From Bombus terrestris (lineage: Eukaryota > Arthropoda > Insecta > Hymenoptera > Apidae), in NCBI RefSeq assembly GCF_910591885.1, contig NC_063275.1:14372501-14436500 (forward strand): 64,000 nucleotides of DNA, read 5' to 3'. Positions 23,301 through 36,500 of this stretch are shown one piece after another. A program made the position numbers and the translations under genes. Each line of letters opens with the position of its first letter. Position 1 is the first letter of the stretch. The notes below the pieces were generated by a model. It worked only from the letters and a program-made list of their open reading frames with translations. It searched no databases and was not told the origin of the DNA.

Positions 23301-26300
23301 CAACATTATTATTCAACCTTCTAAAAACATCGCTCCAAATTGATCGTCAAATATTCCGAATATTCAATTATCAGCATTTTCAAACAGCCAACCAATTTTT
23401 CCCGCAAGTGTAGCTCGTAACATTTTCAACCTAAAAGCTGCCATTTTTCCTCTTTGTACGCCCTCATTTAAAAATACTGAAGCTTCGCAACGACAACCCT
23501 TAAACGCTCGGTCGATTCTCCAACCTGTTTCCTTCGAAAAACAAATCTTCGCGGCATCCAATTTCCGCGTTTCCGTCCTTTCGTGCGCGCACCGAGTTTC
23601 GCTTAACGTACCGAAAATTACGAATACAAGTGGCTCGTTTCATTTTTACGCGAGGATCCATACACTCGCTGGTCGTAGAAAGGGAAAGTAACGGTAAATC
23701 ATAAATTAGCAGCTGTGCGAGTATTCCAGATGCGTCGGTCCTCCTCCCCGGAACGACAATGGGTACGCGTTTCGCGTGTTTCCCGCAAATTGCATAATCT
23801 CGCGATATTTCGTTCGGAGTGGAACAGTTCCTCGGCAAGGGAACGCGAGCTTTGATTGGAGCGGCCGTCGTATCCGTGAAAAGCACATTTCGTGGGCCGC
23901 GCTGACGAGGGAGCGCGCGCGCGCGCATGCGGCCGCCTATCACGACGAAATGGCAACAGGGAGAACAATAAACGCCGCCAGCCGGAGGAAATATTTTAAC
24001 AGGCTGGCCTGCGCTTCGCCCGCGCCCCCGCGCCGACAAAGTGAGCAATTATGATTCACCCTTTAGAGTGCGCCGGTTTACGACGGGGTGCCGTAGCATT
24101 TTTTATCGCGAACTTTAACGCCTACTATTTCACGGCGCAAAGTAGTCGTTTATTATGAAACGCCGGAAACCAGAATTAACGTTAACGAAAAGTGGTAGGC
24201 TTCGAATTAAGTACGAATCATTTCCATCTGTTTATTTGATGGGGAACATTGGCAGTTAACAAGAATATTTTAACCTGTGATAGAAGAGGCTGCTGATAGA
24301 TACAGCAGTTCTGGACATTGATTGTTAGACGAAGAGAAATGTTAGAATTTAAGCTGTAGCAGCACACTGATAAATTGTTATTATACAGGATATTTCAAAT
24401 AGTAGGGATTATTTCAGTTTGTTTAACGCGCGATTAGCTGTCGATGAAAATATTTTAGCATGTAATAGTGGCTTGGAGATAAAGTAGTTCGTGACGATAA
24501 TTGTCAGACATTATCGACATATTAATTGAATGCGATATTTATATTTTACGAGCATCTTAATAAATTATTATTAGATACGGTGTTTTAGAAAGTTGAAAGA
24601 AAACTTCAGAATTGTAGGGCTTTACCAAAGAAGCAGATCTCGATTAATATTACAGACATGTTCACCGTACGCGTATATGGACACTTCTATAAAATAATCT
24701 TTTAAAGCACCTGGTACAATAATAAACTGTAAAGGTTTTGATACAATTTAACACGGAATTTCAGCACTTATCCTTAATTAATATCCCAATAACGACCGAA
24801 CAGAAACGTCAAGAACCACTATATCGTCGGAGCCTTTGTAATTTTTCTTCGAAAGAAATTTCCGAGCGAGTGTCCTCGTGTCACGCGGACACTAAGAAAT
24901 ATCGCGACCACTCAAAACTCCATTACTCGAATTTCCCCCGGCAGCAAACTAAATAATAAATGGCACTCTTTGATGAACTCCATCGGTCCTCTGCCGGTTC
25001 TCTCGCTTTACTTTGCCCGCTGGTACGGTCCGATTCACAGCAAGGAGAGGCAACCCGCAGTTTCTCGATCCTCCGCCGAGTATATTCATCGTTACCGGGC
25101 AAGACAAGACGGAGTACCTCATGGAAGTCAAGGAAGCGTAAGGAGCCAGCCATAGGAAGAGAATAGGAGGCTCTTCAAGGAATAGGCCATGGTTCGCCAA
25201 ACGGTCCGGAGTAGAGGTCTCGAAATAATCTCTTTAAGAGCCAACCGCTATCCGGTAAAGCTAAAACTCAAGTTACGTACTTGAGCCATTAGTTACCCGT
25301 TCAATGAGCGGCCATCTATCTATACGTGATCGACCTCTTGATTTAATGACGAACGCCATACCCGGCGGCCATTATCGACGTAAATTGGAAATTGTTTCTC
25401 CGCGTTACGCAATAAGTACGAATAAGAGTTTGTTCTCAGACTTGGAGACTTGCTCGAGACACGTCGAGTGGATCCTTTAAGGTTCTCTCAGACGAAACGA
25501 ATAAGAATAATATGTTTGATAATGATGACTCGTGAGGATGCATGTGCGCGTTTTGCAAGACGAATTACATAGATGATAATGTTAGCTACGGGACAGGAGA
25601 ACCACGTATTTCCTTCCCTCGTTCTTGGTTATACCGTGTGCGTGGCTTCTTATCGGTTGCGAAGGCCATTTCGAGATAATTGCGTGAAAAGTACACTCGG
25701 TACATCACGAGCGAAAGAGGCTGGGAACAGCATCCACTGTAATTTGGTGGATGATGGAGCTATTAAAGGCCACCTGAATCGTTGCGCCCATTTTTGCGTA
25801 ATTCACGACTGCTTTTGTCCCTCGTTGTAACGTTGTAATTTTATGAAAAATATTAAAGGAAATGAAACGATCCTGGTGTGGCTGGAATGCAATTTTCAGA
25901 GAGTGGCGAGTTCGATACCGAAATCGAAGAAAACAAACGATAAACGCCATAGTCGATGGTGAGAGTGCCGCTTAAAAATAATTAAATGAAAAAACTTTTG
26001 CCCGTTCATCGAAGATTGATCGCACGACCGTTCTTACGGCCTTCTTTTGTTCGACTTCTCGCGACAACGGACAGGAAAAAGACGGTTTATCCTTTAATCG
26101 TAACTTTCTTCCGTGGTACGTTGCAATTCTATTAGGCACTTCTGAGCAGTGAAAATGGCGCTTTATGACGACAGTCTGGAAACTTCGGTAGCATCCGCGA
26201 AGCGACACAACTCAACCTATAAAGCAGATTTTATGGGAAAACTAGCGTGACCCTCTTCTGTCGGTGTGTTTTTTCCTTTATAAGAGAATCTGTCTATAGA

Positions 26301-26729
26301 TTCAAGGAAGTACCCCGACAGCAACGTAAACGGAATTATCGTTAGATAATGACCGTTTATTCTCTTCGTAGTTACGTATCTTGGTTTATTCGCTCCGGTT
26401 CCTTCGATTCAATAACAAAATAGGAAATACTATTAATTTCGTTGTTCGTAAATGATGAATATTTTGAACTTTATCCATTCTAGGTCATCAGATCAAGGAA
26501 CTCTTTCCAACGCCTGGTTAGAGAACAAGTACCGGAACTAGATATATCTCGTCGAATATTCAATACTTCTTCTCTTGTTATTGAATAGTGAATTTTTCCG
26601 ATTTAAGTCATAAAAAGAATATTTGGTAGCATAATGATGTTAATCAATGGATTAACTTAATTAACTTTTACGTAAAGTTTTAAACTATCAATTCAAGAAA
26701 TTTTGTCTGACATTCCATTAAGAAACAAT
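20390..26729. other. Non-coding stretch
   Basis: AT-rich at 20.4-22.4 kb, then more CpG-rich around 23.4-25.2 kb. Contains a short (GC)n run at 23912-23926 and the diverged tandem duplication at 24264-24592. The 182-codon minus-strand open frame at 23500-24048 overlaps open frames on the other strand in CpG-rich sequence and shows no recognisable domain. No gene supported. Confidence 0.5.
24264..24592. repeat. Diverged tandem duplication, period ~185 bp
   Basis: Copy 1 (24264-24404) and copy 2 (24449-24592) align through AATATTTTA...TGT.ATAG..GGCT..GATA, then AGTTC.GAC, ATTGT.AGAC, and finally ATAAATT.TTATTA..TAC.G...TTT.A.A.AG. Several indels separate them. No third copy is visible. May be a two-unit remnant of a satellite or a duplicated transposon piece. 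Confidence 0.6.
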
Positions 26730-27131
26730 TAGTTGGAATAAAAGTGTATCACCTCGACACATTTTTTATTTGTCTATCCTTCTATCCTTCTAGTAAATGT
26801 TCTGAATCGAATTCTAAGAAGATCGGATATCATACCATTTTACATAACGTTACTTTGCAACAAACTGTTTCTAGTATTTTGTAAAAAACAAGTATTTGAA
26901 CCTAACGTAATTCGTACACATATATATGCAGCAGCAACAACAAGTACATACACTTATTTTCCAATGAAACGCTTTTTTATCAATCCTACATTTCACTTTT
27001 ATATTAGCAATTTTTCGTAGTCTTATGAAAATACTGCCAAATGGCAGAAAAAGTTAATGGACCTGATTATTTTAATATGCAAACGCAATAATAAATACAA
27101 GGATATGCAAATACTTTTTATACCCATTGTA
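26730..27131. mobile_element. Tc1/mariner-like MITE or solo end
   Basis: The right end, read inversely from a TA at 27130-27131, is CAATGGGTATAAAAAGTATT, continuing TGCATATCC. This is a form typical of Tc1/mariner termini. A weaker partner begins after a TA at 26730-26731 as GTTGGAATAAAAGTGTATCA. If both ends are real the element is about 400 bp with no coding sequence. The right end is convincing; the left end is diverged and less certain. Confidence 0.5.
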
Positions 27132-28796
27132 CGTACCAACGTATCTTAATAGTAACACGATCTGCATACGCATTCATGCTATAAACCATACTTCTATTCA
27201 AAGGTAGAACCAATCGTTCCATTCCGACAAAGAGCACGTCTTCCTGCACCACCAACTAACATTATCCATCCGCATAACCGCCTCGTGGAATTTTCTTCCC
27301 GAGACAACAATAACTTTCATCGATAAAGTCTCCATCCCGGATTTCAGGAGCGTGAGCCGATCACAGGCTGCGAGCGTCCTCATTCAATTTGACTTCGGAA
27401 GTTCCGCGGACGACATTCCGGGACCCTTTTATTCGGCAAACTCTTCTAGAGCTGTGCACTTTGGATAGGAAAACTAGGTGGCAGAGAATGGAAGTGCACG
27501 GCTGGGCAGATGGGACGTTCGTCCCATGGCGAGGAGACAAACAGCGGGGAAAAGAAGGAGGCGGAAGGTAAATAAGGGGAACGAGTTTGACAAAGAGAGA
27601 AGTCGTTCAGACGGAGTGACGTAAGGGCGAAAGAAGGGGTTGGAACGAGGGGTTGCCCGAGTGGCCGGTTAACTACACTTCATACATGAGAGGTTATCGC
27701 GTCTGGTAGGCGCTGATATCAGCTCGGCTCGCGTCCTTTCCTCGAGACTCGCCGCCTCCAGGGCGTCGCGTTCTGTCTCATCTTCAACCCCATCGTGCCA
27801 GGTTCATTACTCACATGCAAATACCGAGCGCCTTCATAGCTGGAAATTCTTCGACCACGCGCGCTGCCACGCCTTTCACGCCGTACCTACGATTCCTTCC
27901 ATTTTCCGACGCTCTGTTACGCTTTTCTCACCCCTCGCTTGAGTTTGCTCCTCGCGTATTCCCTTTGCTCGTATACTTTTTCTCGTGCTTGTTCCTTCTC
28001 GCGAGTTTACAGCGTTAGAAAGGAAAGACACCGGTGGAACCGGTTTCGACTCAAGTATATTTTCGATCGTTAGGGAAAAGCAAAGCAGAATTCAAAGGTC
28101 GGCTGATGTATTCTTTCGTTGTTTATCCTCGAACGGAGGCAGGAAGTCTTTCGTGGAAAGATATCCAGGTTGAAACAAGCAGAGAGTCGTATAGTTGTCC
28201 GTTGTAAAAGAGTACGGGCGAATCCAGTGGTAAACACGACGTTGTAACGCGACATCGATAGAACTCAATTTTCCCCGCAGTCCGTGAGGAAATGGGGGCA
28301 AACAAGCCCTGGGAAAAAAGGAACTTGTAAACCAATTTGAAATTCCTCTTTATAGAAGAAAAGCTCCATTTCCCGACCGAGTCTATTGTTCTACGAGTTA
28401 CGAACGCAATTGCGAGCGTCGCGCCATCCCTGAAACCCCATCAGCAAGTTCTCTGTACCGGGATTCAATATATCGTATAACCGTCTCCGTCATATCCGAT
28501 TCTCTTTCAGCCGCGACCTCCCCTAGAAGTGGCTCAAAGCCGAAGGTTGTCTAAAAAACAAGAGGGGGTAGAATAGAAAAGAAAGCAGGAGTCGTCGAGC
28601 GGTGAGAAGGTCTGGGATAGGAAGTTCAACCATGTCGCTTTCACGGCTGCCATATTAGCCGGAAAACGGTCGAATGCAAGTCACGTGAGCACAATTCGTC
28701 GTTTAGCTTTCGTCGACGCAGTCCCGTCACCTCGAGTTATCTACGCGAAGAACGCTGAAGCTGTCGGTATAGTCTAGAATCGTATGACACGATCGA

Positions 28797-28990
28797 CTTA
28801 GGAGAAGCAGAAGAAAGAAAGAAGTCAAACTGTATCGAATGTCGGGATGAAAAGAAGAAGGAAGAACAAAAGATATAAAGGAATAGTAAAACGAGGTAAA
28901 GAAGGCAAGGAGACGAAGGAGAAGCGTGAAAACGGAGGAAAAAAGGAAACGAGAAGAGCAACGGCGGAAAGAGGAAAAGAATAAAGAGGT
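28797..28990. repeat. Purine-rich low-complexity tract
   Basis: Nearly 200 bases dominated by G and A on the plus strand, with AAGAAG, GAGAAG and GGAAAA words. It produces an F/L/S/P-rich spurious open frame on the minus strand. Confidence 0.7.
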
Positions 28991-31900
28991 GACTGGTTAG
29001 AGGAGGACCTCGTGGGACATCGCGCACAGCCTGTTCTGTAGGGAGAGATCTCTGTATTCCCGGCAGGGTTCCGAACACTCGATAGTGTGCTTTAGAAAAA
29101 TTCGTGACGGAACTGCTAAAGCGAGCCGCGCACAATTTACGTTATTAAATCGGCGGAACGGCTCGAAGCACCGGACGAGTGCCGCCTATTCGACGCTATT
29201 CCGCGTTTAAGTTCTCCTTTCGACCTACTCCTCTCCTCACCCTCTCTCATCATCCCTCTTCCATCCACTTACGCTTCAACACCTTCTACACTTTCTCCTT
29301 GCATGTGTGTCGTCGGTCCTTCGATCGTCCAGCCCAACCTCCTTAACTCGGTTCACGGATTTTCACGTAGTTCGATAAGATTCTTCGGAGGTCCAGCCTC
29401 GTCATAAGACGACCTGGATTTCCGTCGACCGTTGCGTCGGTCTTGTATATATTCTAGACGATCACGTTCACGTTTCGGCAGGAGTTTGAAATTATACTAG
29501 TGCTTGGCTCTTACCTTTAGTCAACGTGCGAATCAACGTCGACGATCGAAATCTCTATGTTGTCCGAAGTGACTTTTAGGTTAACGGAGAAAAATTGATT
29601 TGATCATTCGATTCAAGCTGATCGTTTTAAAAGAGTATTATGAAACATTTATGTAGACATGGAAAATATTCTCCGTTGGCTCCTAATTGTATTATTCTAT
29701 TAAATATAGTAGAAATTGAAATATCACGAATATACGCTATGAATTTAATAAAATACCAGAAATAAATCTAGGTTTTGAAATTTTTTGGATCTGCGTCTTA
29801 AAGTTGAAGGAACAAGAATTTTATGTCATTTAAGCTAATCCATTTCCTTTAACTGAACGTTTAACAGAACGTTCCACTTCTCTTGCCAGCTCGCTTGACG
29901 TCATTTGTTACTAATCCGCTTGAAACAAGAATGAGTCAGCCAAGTGAGCAATTCAATCAAGCAATTGAAGAAATATCAGCGCCTAATAAAATAAGCATTT
30001 ACCAGTAAATACCATTTTGTTCGCGGCCGACACTTCAATTAAGCGTTTGCTCGATTGCTTCTAATACGAATGTTAAACACCGCTAATGTGGAATAATTTT
30101 TCCAGTTCATTTTTCCAATTTCGTTCAGGACAAACCATCTCGGAAGTTTGCAATTGTTCATGAAAGTTCGGGTTACAAGAACAACTTTGTCGCAACCATT
30201 TATTTTGTGTCGATGGTCAAAAGGGTTTTCGTTGACGGAATTTTGTTATTGTTCGCCAACACCGGAAGCTACACTTTAATTATAATACAGTATGCATCGA
30301 CTTGTAAAGTTTTAATCTGTTGCAAAGTTTGGATTTTAATTACCGTCTGGGAGCTAAGCAATATTATACCATACCCTATTATAAATCAAATATGTTACTT
30401 CATAAAAATTTCTGACGCGCAAACGTTACACTTTTCAGTACTTGAAGAGAAAAGATAAGAATTATTCCATCAAAGAAATAATTCAAAAAATTAGTGTGAT
30501 ATTCGATACGATATCCGTTCAGGAACTTGCTGATCTAAGACATTTCATTATTCAGTACCCATTTAAGAGCAGAAATTCGTTATTCTTCGATCGAAGAATT
30601 AGCTTAGAAAAATCTCTTCAACGATGTATCTGACTAGACCCGTCCTAATCTACTAAAACGCCACTTCCTTCCAACCAGGACACTCAATTATTTATTCGCC
30701 TTGGAACGCGAATAATACCAATCATCGAGTATTCATGTAGCACATAATGTTCGAAAAATTCATCGAAAAATCATATGTAGCCTCGAAAATTCATAGAGTA
30801 GGGTTCCTTGGTCGCCAACAAAGTAAGCATATAATCGAGTGCTACGTTACAGCCTCGTAGCGTAAAGTTTGATGACGAGCGACATCGTAAATCAGGTGAA
30901 AAAAAAAAAACGGTCGATGAAATCGATGGAGATGCCATGAGACGTGTACAGTGTGTGCATCGAGGAAATGCATAGCTACACGAGACTTTCGCTTCTTTTC
31001 CTCCCTATGTATACTCGCGCCCTTCATCCTCCCGCGCTATCGTTCCTTATTGTCGGTGCAAAGGGCGATTTCTCTCCGGAACGACGTTACCCCGAGTCGA
31101 GAGAATTTAAAACGAAGTCACGATTCCCTATATAGGACGCCAGCTATCTACTCGCGCGATATACTTGGAGATAAAGGCGTGTACAGGCTGGCTCGTGCTG
31201 ATATATGTATAGAGCGGCCGGGGAGCTCTCTCCGCGCCGAATAATGTCCGGGACGAAGTGAAAAGAGGAAGGGAAAAAAAATATCGCCGCTACTAAAGCC
31301 ACGTTAGCCAGCCTTATTTGTTTCGCTCCACTTTCGCCCGGGTCCGTGTCATCCTGGTCTCTCATGCATTTGTATCAAATTCCACCCTATTCGCCTCTCA
31401 CCTCTTCATCCTGTCACGTCCGATCGGCGAAAGCATTGTCGCCGCCCGTGGGGGAATTTTTATCTGGCACGAACCGTGGATGAGAGAAGGCGTGGTACGT
31501 TCGCAAAGTTAACGGAGGATCATCCTGGCGAGGGCGGAAACGGTAGATTCGATTTTACTCGATAAAGACGCTTCACGGAACTTTATATTCGACCAAATAG
31601 TCACGTATGAGCGAAAGCGACACATTTTTATCTTGTATCGTTGCGATTTCTTTGCTAATAGCATTTTTATAGCAGATATATCAGCAATCCAGCTCTCTTT
31701 TAATGCGGATGCGTGCCATATTATTTGCTAGGAAAGGAAAAGTAACCAGAACAGGAACGGTAAATATCTTAGAACGATGAACATTAACACCTTCAGAACT
31801 GGGATAAACTTCGTTTTGGAATTTTAAATTTTACACGAACCGCAATTCATCCCCTTCTTTACTCAAGCAAAGTTACCATTTCAAAGGTACCGTTGGGCAC

Positions 31901-33508
31901 GGTTGATTCAATTTTCGACCGGTTCTAGGTATATAGAGTCTGGTAATACGATTAAAAGAAAGGCAGCGGACGTTACACGTATCGGGTACACTGTGCGATT
32001 CGAAGCAAGTGGTAACCTGCGAGAGAAACGCCGGACTTTGTCTTCTCATTTCCCAGTGTTCCGCACCTGCCATCGGTCGCCGTTGCACAGCATCGTTTCT
32101 CATCGAGCTTACGACCCATCTTCCGCGCGATTTACGAAGCGCCAGCCTTTTGATGCGAAACAACGCACGAATCCTTGCGAGGAAATTGCTTTACATGGTC
32201 GGACAGGAATATACGAGCATTCCGCGCGTTATTTGGACACAGCTAGCGACGGAAAGATATCGCGATAGAAAAGATACGCATCCTGTTTGTCGTGAGGTGC
32301 ACGTGAAAAACGTATTTGCTGGCGTGTTTCCTTGCTCACCAGATACCGGACGACATATTTTTTAAAGCGTATTCGACGCACGGATTGACCTCGTTGCCCG
32401 TTTATTCCCTGTGTTTTTCTTGCCCTGGAAACGGTATGCTCGAAATTTTGGTCCGAGATAAAAAGCAGCCGCGATCGTTACGCGAAATCAAGCTACGCTG
32501 GCAAAAATATTTGTGCCGAGATTTTTCCAACGCGAAATCCGCATGCGTTTAGGCTCACTGGTGGACCGCAAACTGGGCAACGTTGTTATTAGCTTCAAAA
32601 AATCTCCGATTTTGATTGAAAGCAAAATCGTTTTGAACGTGTCTGGTTCCCATTGGTGGTCGTACGAGTGAAAATTCAATAGGCAACGAGCGGCTCGAAA
32701 AACTAAAATTTCCAGTCCCTGGATTCGAAATTCAAACTGTAGCGTTAATATCGGCGTATTTTTCGGAGGAAGAGCAATGACTCTATCGTTGGGCAGCAAC
32801 CGAGTTTAATAAAGCAGTGGGGAACGGCAAACAGATAAAGCGAAACGAAATCGTCTTTCTTGCTCCCGTTCACGCCAAATATCACTCACAGCCGATGATA
32901 TTTTTCTCCACGTGACTCTTCCAGGTGACTGTCGACCGTGCACGATGCGCTCCACGGTTTTCATCTTCGATCCTGAATCGTTTTCCGATACGTACACCAG
33001 TATGTACGTGTACCAGCCACCGATTTCACGTTCCTCCACGTTTTATTCCAAATATCTGGCGCGCCGGCATTAAATTGAACCAAAAAAGGGACACCCGACG
33101 GTGTATAAGGGAGAGAAGAAAAATGCCGGATGCCATCGAAAATCAGGCAAAAAGAGATCGAAAAGTTCTCCATTATCGTTTAATCGAATTTTCATTTATG
33201 ATGATACACTCGATAGTTATTTAATCATTTTACGATAAATACGAATATATACGAGTAAATCTTAAACGTTGTAAGACAAAATAATCTCTTTAAAAATAAC
33301 GAAAATTCTTAAGAAGGTTCTTCACTGAAATAATATATTCGAAAGTTCGGATATTTGTAATTTCTATCGCTTGAGCTTCTTCTTGAATAATTCGAACGTT
33401 ATTCAAATAGAAAAGACATTAATTGGTAACGTGTTAGAATAATAGCATGTAGATATACTTACATATGGCAATCTAGAAAATTAAGAGATGGTTGCTCACT
33501 GGAGAACA

Positions 33509-33533
33509 GATCATTCATTGATAATGAATGATC
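33509..33533. repeat. Perfect 11-bp inverted repeat
   Basis: GATCATTCATT, a three-base GAT loop, then AATGAATGATC. A perfect hairpin in otherwise plain AT-rich sequence. Confidence 0.8.
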
Positions 33534-36500
33534 CATCCCCGCCTTTCCAGTAGAACGACTCCGGAATTCAATTATCTTACCCTTCGATTGTCCTAATTAA
33601 ATACTCAATCCCATCACGGATGCGTTCGATGTTCTGTCGTCCGTGGAATTTAAATCCAGGCCGAATTTTACGCGTCAATGGCACGCGGAATGCACGCCTG
33701 GAAAACTGGTGAAAATTCACCAGCGTTTCCTACCGATTCACGTCGTTCAATTCGCGTCGTTCAAATTCAACATTATTTCGAAAAAATTAATACAATTCTA
33801 TTCATCTCACTCTGTTGACCTTACCGCGTTTCAATTTTCACGATATTCCATCCAATGCTACGTATTTCAGCAAGAATAATTAATAGTACGCACGACATCA
33901 ACTTTACAAAATTTCTAGCAAAACTAAAATTCTAGGAGAATATCCTTGGACAAAGAGGGTAACATTCCTCAAACTCTCCTCAAACTAAATTAACTCGGCT
34001 CTACGATGAATCCGAATTCACTGTAATGTCAAATGTGACATCCAACGCAATAATAAATTCCCTTTTGCAACTTTTTGTGCCGATCTTCACAACGCGAAGA
34101 GCTGGCAATATCGGGCGTATTTTTCAAGCACGAATATGTGTATAGAAACCGTGGCTCAAACGGGAGAATATTGATCGTCGCCTGTTCTAAGTGTACAACG
34201 ATCCTCTCGGAGATATCGTTCCATTATAAAGTCTCGATTCAGATCGCAGCTTCGACATATCGTTAACGGAAGGGTCACCACTCGAACGTCTTTTGACATC
34301 AAAGGCAAGACACGGTGTGCCGTTTCAAAAGGTGCAAACGGGAATAATAACGATGAAGCTCGTCCTCGATTGATCGACAGTCGTCGACTCGGCAGAACGA
34401 TCGATTTTACTCGCGTCGAAACAGTTCGACAAACACGAGTGAATTATAATTCAGCATACACCGGACACGGACGAAACGGGATAAGGAGGTATCGTTGATC
34501 GTCGACAGAAAAATTTGTTGTTTAATTATGCGAATAAGAGCGAGCAAGCGTTGCTTGGCCGTTAATTTCAGCTCGTTTCCCGTTTGCCGGAGTGGCGATC
34601 GCGATTCGCCGAGCAATTCAGAATGCAAGATTACAGCCGTCGAAGCCCGAACGAGCAGGTACTGTTAGTTGCATGCGCGAAGATTGCCCGTGGATTTAAT
34701 GCTCTCCCCATTCGTCCGCTGGGATATTTCATCATACCGCATATTCCCTCTTATGGCTTTCGTTTTGTTTAATAGCCGACGAGAGCGACCATAATCCGTA
34801 ATGATAAATAATTCCAGCGCCCGGTAAAATCCTTTCGAGCTTATTCCCCGCGTATATGCGTGCCGATTATCATTTCTATCGGGTATTGAATGTTGTTTAG
34901 CTTGGTTTTCGTTCGCGTGTACACGTACGTGTGATTTTTGCGTCGGTTATCGTATCCTCTTTGATAATTCTTGATCAACTATGGTGTAAGGCTTTTATCT
35001 GCGGATTCTAAGCTTACACGTCGTGTTATTGTAGGAATCTTTATCATAGTATCTCCGCCAAATGATAGAAATAATTGTAAGCTATAACGAAACAGTCAAC
35101 GATCGTCTTCGCCATTTCTTTCATATTTTAATCTTACGTACTCAACCTGTAACGTTTGAATCCGTCACTTGCTATATAGATACAATCGGTTATCGTTCAA
35201 CGAAATTATGATAAGTTAATCGTGTCTTTGTACGAACTATGTTATAAAAATTCCCTGATATAACCAACTAAATATCATGGAAAATTGACACAGCAACCTA
35301 ACCCTACCATGATTAACATGCGATCGCAGCGTAAAAACCGACGTGAATTTATTATGCCCGCGTTAATTCATCGATACATATTGACGAGTCTGCGGACTAG
35401 GATAATACGCGGCCACCGCACAGACACCGCGCCATCAACGCGTATTAATGATTCTACATTTTCCGCGGGGGATTAGCTGGCGGTAATCCGTTAGTTCAAG
35501 CCTGGACCAAGCCGGCAGATCCGATGATACGGACTGTTCCATGTAAATGTACGCTCTAAAGCGGGCTGGACGACTTTACTCGACGCTATATGAATTTACG
35601 CGAATAACGCACGGATGAATTATACCGGCCTTCGTTTCCATATTTTATCTGTTCGGTGTACGTCACCGTTTCACCTTGTCCCAATCGTTCGCTCGTTTCT
35701 CGAAACAAGAAAAATCGTGACGCGTTTCATCGAAATATTCACGAGAACGTATCGGACATCGTACAGGTTCGATATCGGTCGCGATAATGGCGATCGAATC
35801 TGCGTGCGCGCAGAAATCAACGAATTGTTCCCAGCGGGACGGATGGCGTTACAGAATAGCCGCTTTCTAATATTTACACCGCGTTACCGGCGAACGAGCG
35901 CAATTTCGATGGCGGTTCGTTAAATCGGTCGAGCCTCTAGACGCATCGTATTTCATGCATCGACAGAAAACAAGCCGGCCTATTCGAATTGTTACAGATA
36001 AGAAATCGCGAATGAATTATTCCCAATTGACAAATGTTTCTCTATCTTTCTTCTCCTTTTATATTTGTTTTTTTTTATCGGTCATTGAACGCGCAGAAAG
36101 GCGGCGGAATGAGGTCAAGATCGATGGTCACAGACGGATGTTGTTGAATAGATCTGCCGTCTGCCGATTCGCAGATATGCTCGTTGAATTAATTAGAAAT
36201 TAATAAGAAAGGCCGAAGGAATGGGTAGTAGAAGGAAGTGAAGAAGGAGGCAGGACGGAATGCTTATTGTTCGAGTGGCTGCCGCTGCTCGGTGCTCCTC
36301 GAAAACTTCGACTTTAGATAAATTCGCCTTTATTTGGAGCCAGTCGATCGAGCCTGTATCGGAAGTAACGAGGTTAAGAAAAGAAGAAGTTGGATAGACT
36401 GTTCGAGAGATAGAAAGGTCTGTCGAACGAGCACGAAAGAAGAACGGACCCTGACCGCTCTTAATGAGCGACGAATCTGCCTGTCCTATAATTGAAGCGA

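Noticed and set aside
23500..24048. 182-codon minus-strand open frame
   Set aside because: Arg/Ala-rich, overlaps open frames on the plus strand, crosses a GC dinucleotide run, no domain.
27648..27730. tRNA-like A-box (GCCCGAGTGGCCGGTT)
   Set aside because: No B-box (GGTTCGAATCC) at the right distance and no acceptor-stem pairing.
28737..29135. 132-codon minus-strand frame rich in Phe/Leu/Ser
   Set aside because: A translation of the purine-rich tract at 28797-28990, not a membrane protein.
31788..31812. TTAACACCTTCAG resembling a piggyBac terminus
   Set aside because: No inverse partner with TTAA found within several hundred bases.
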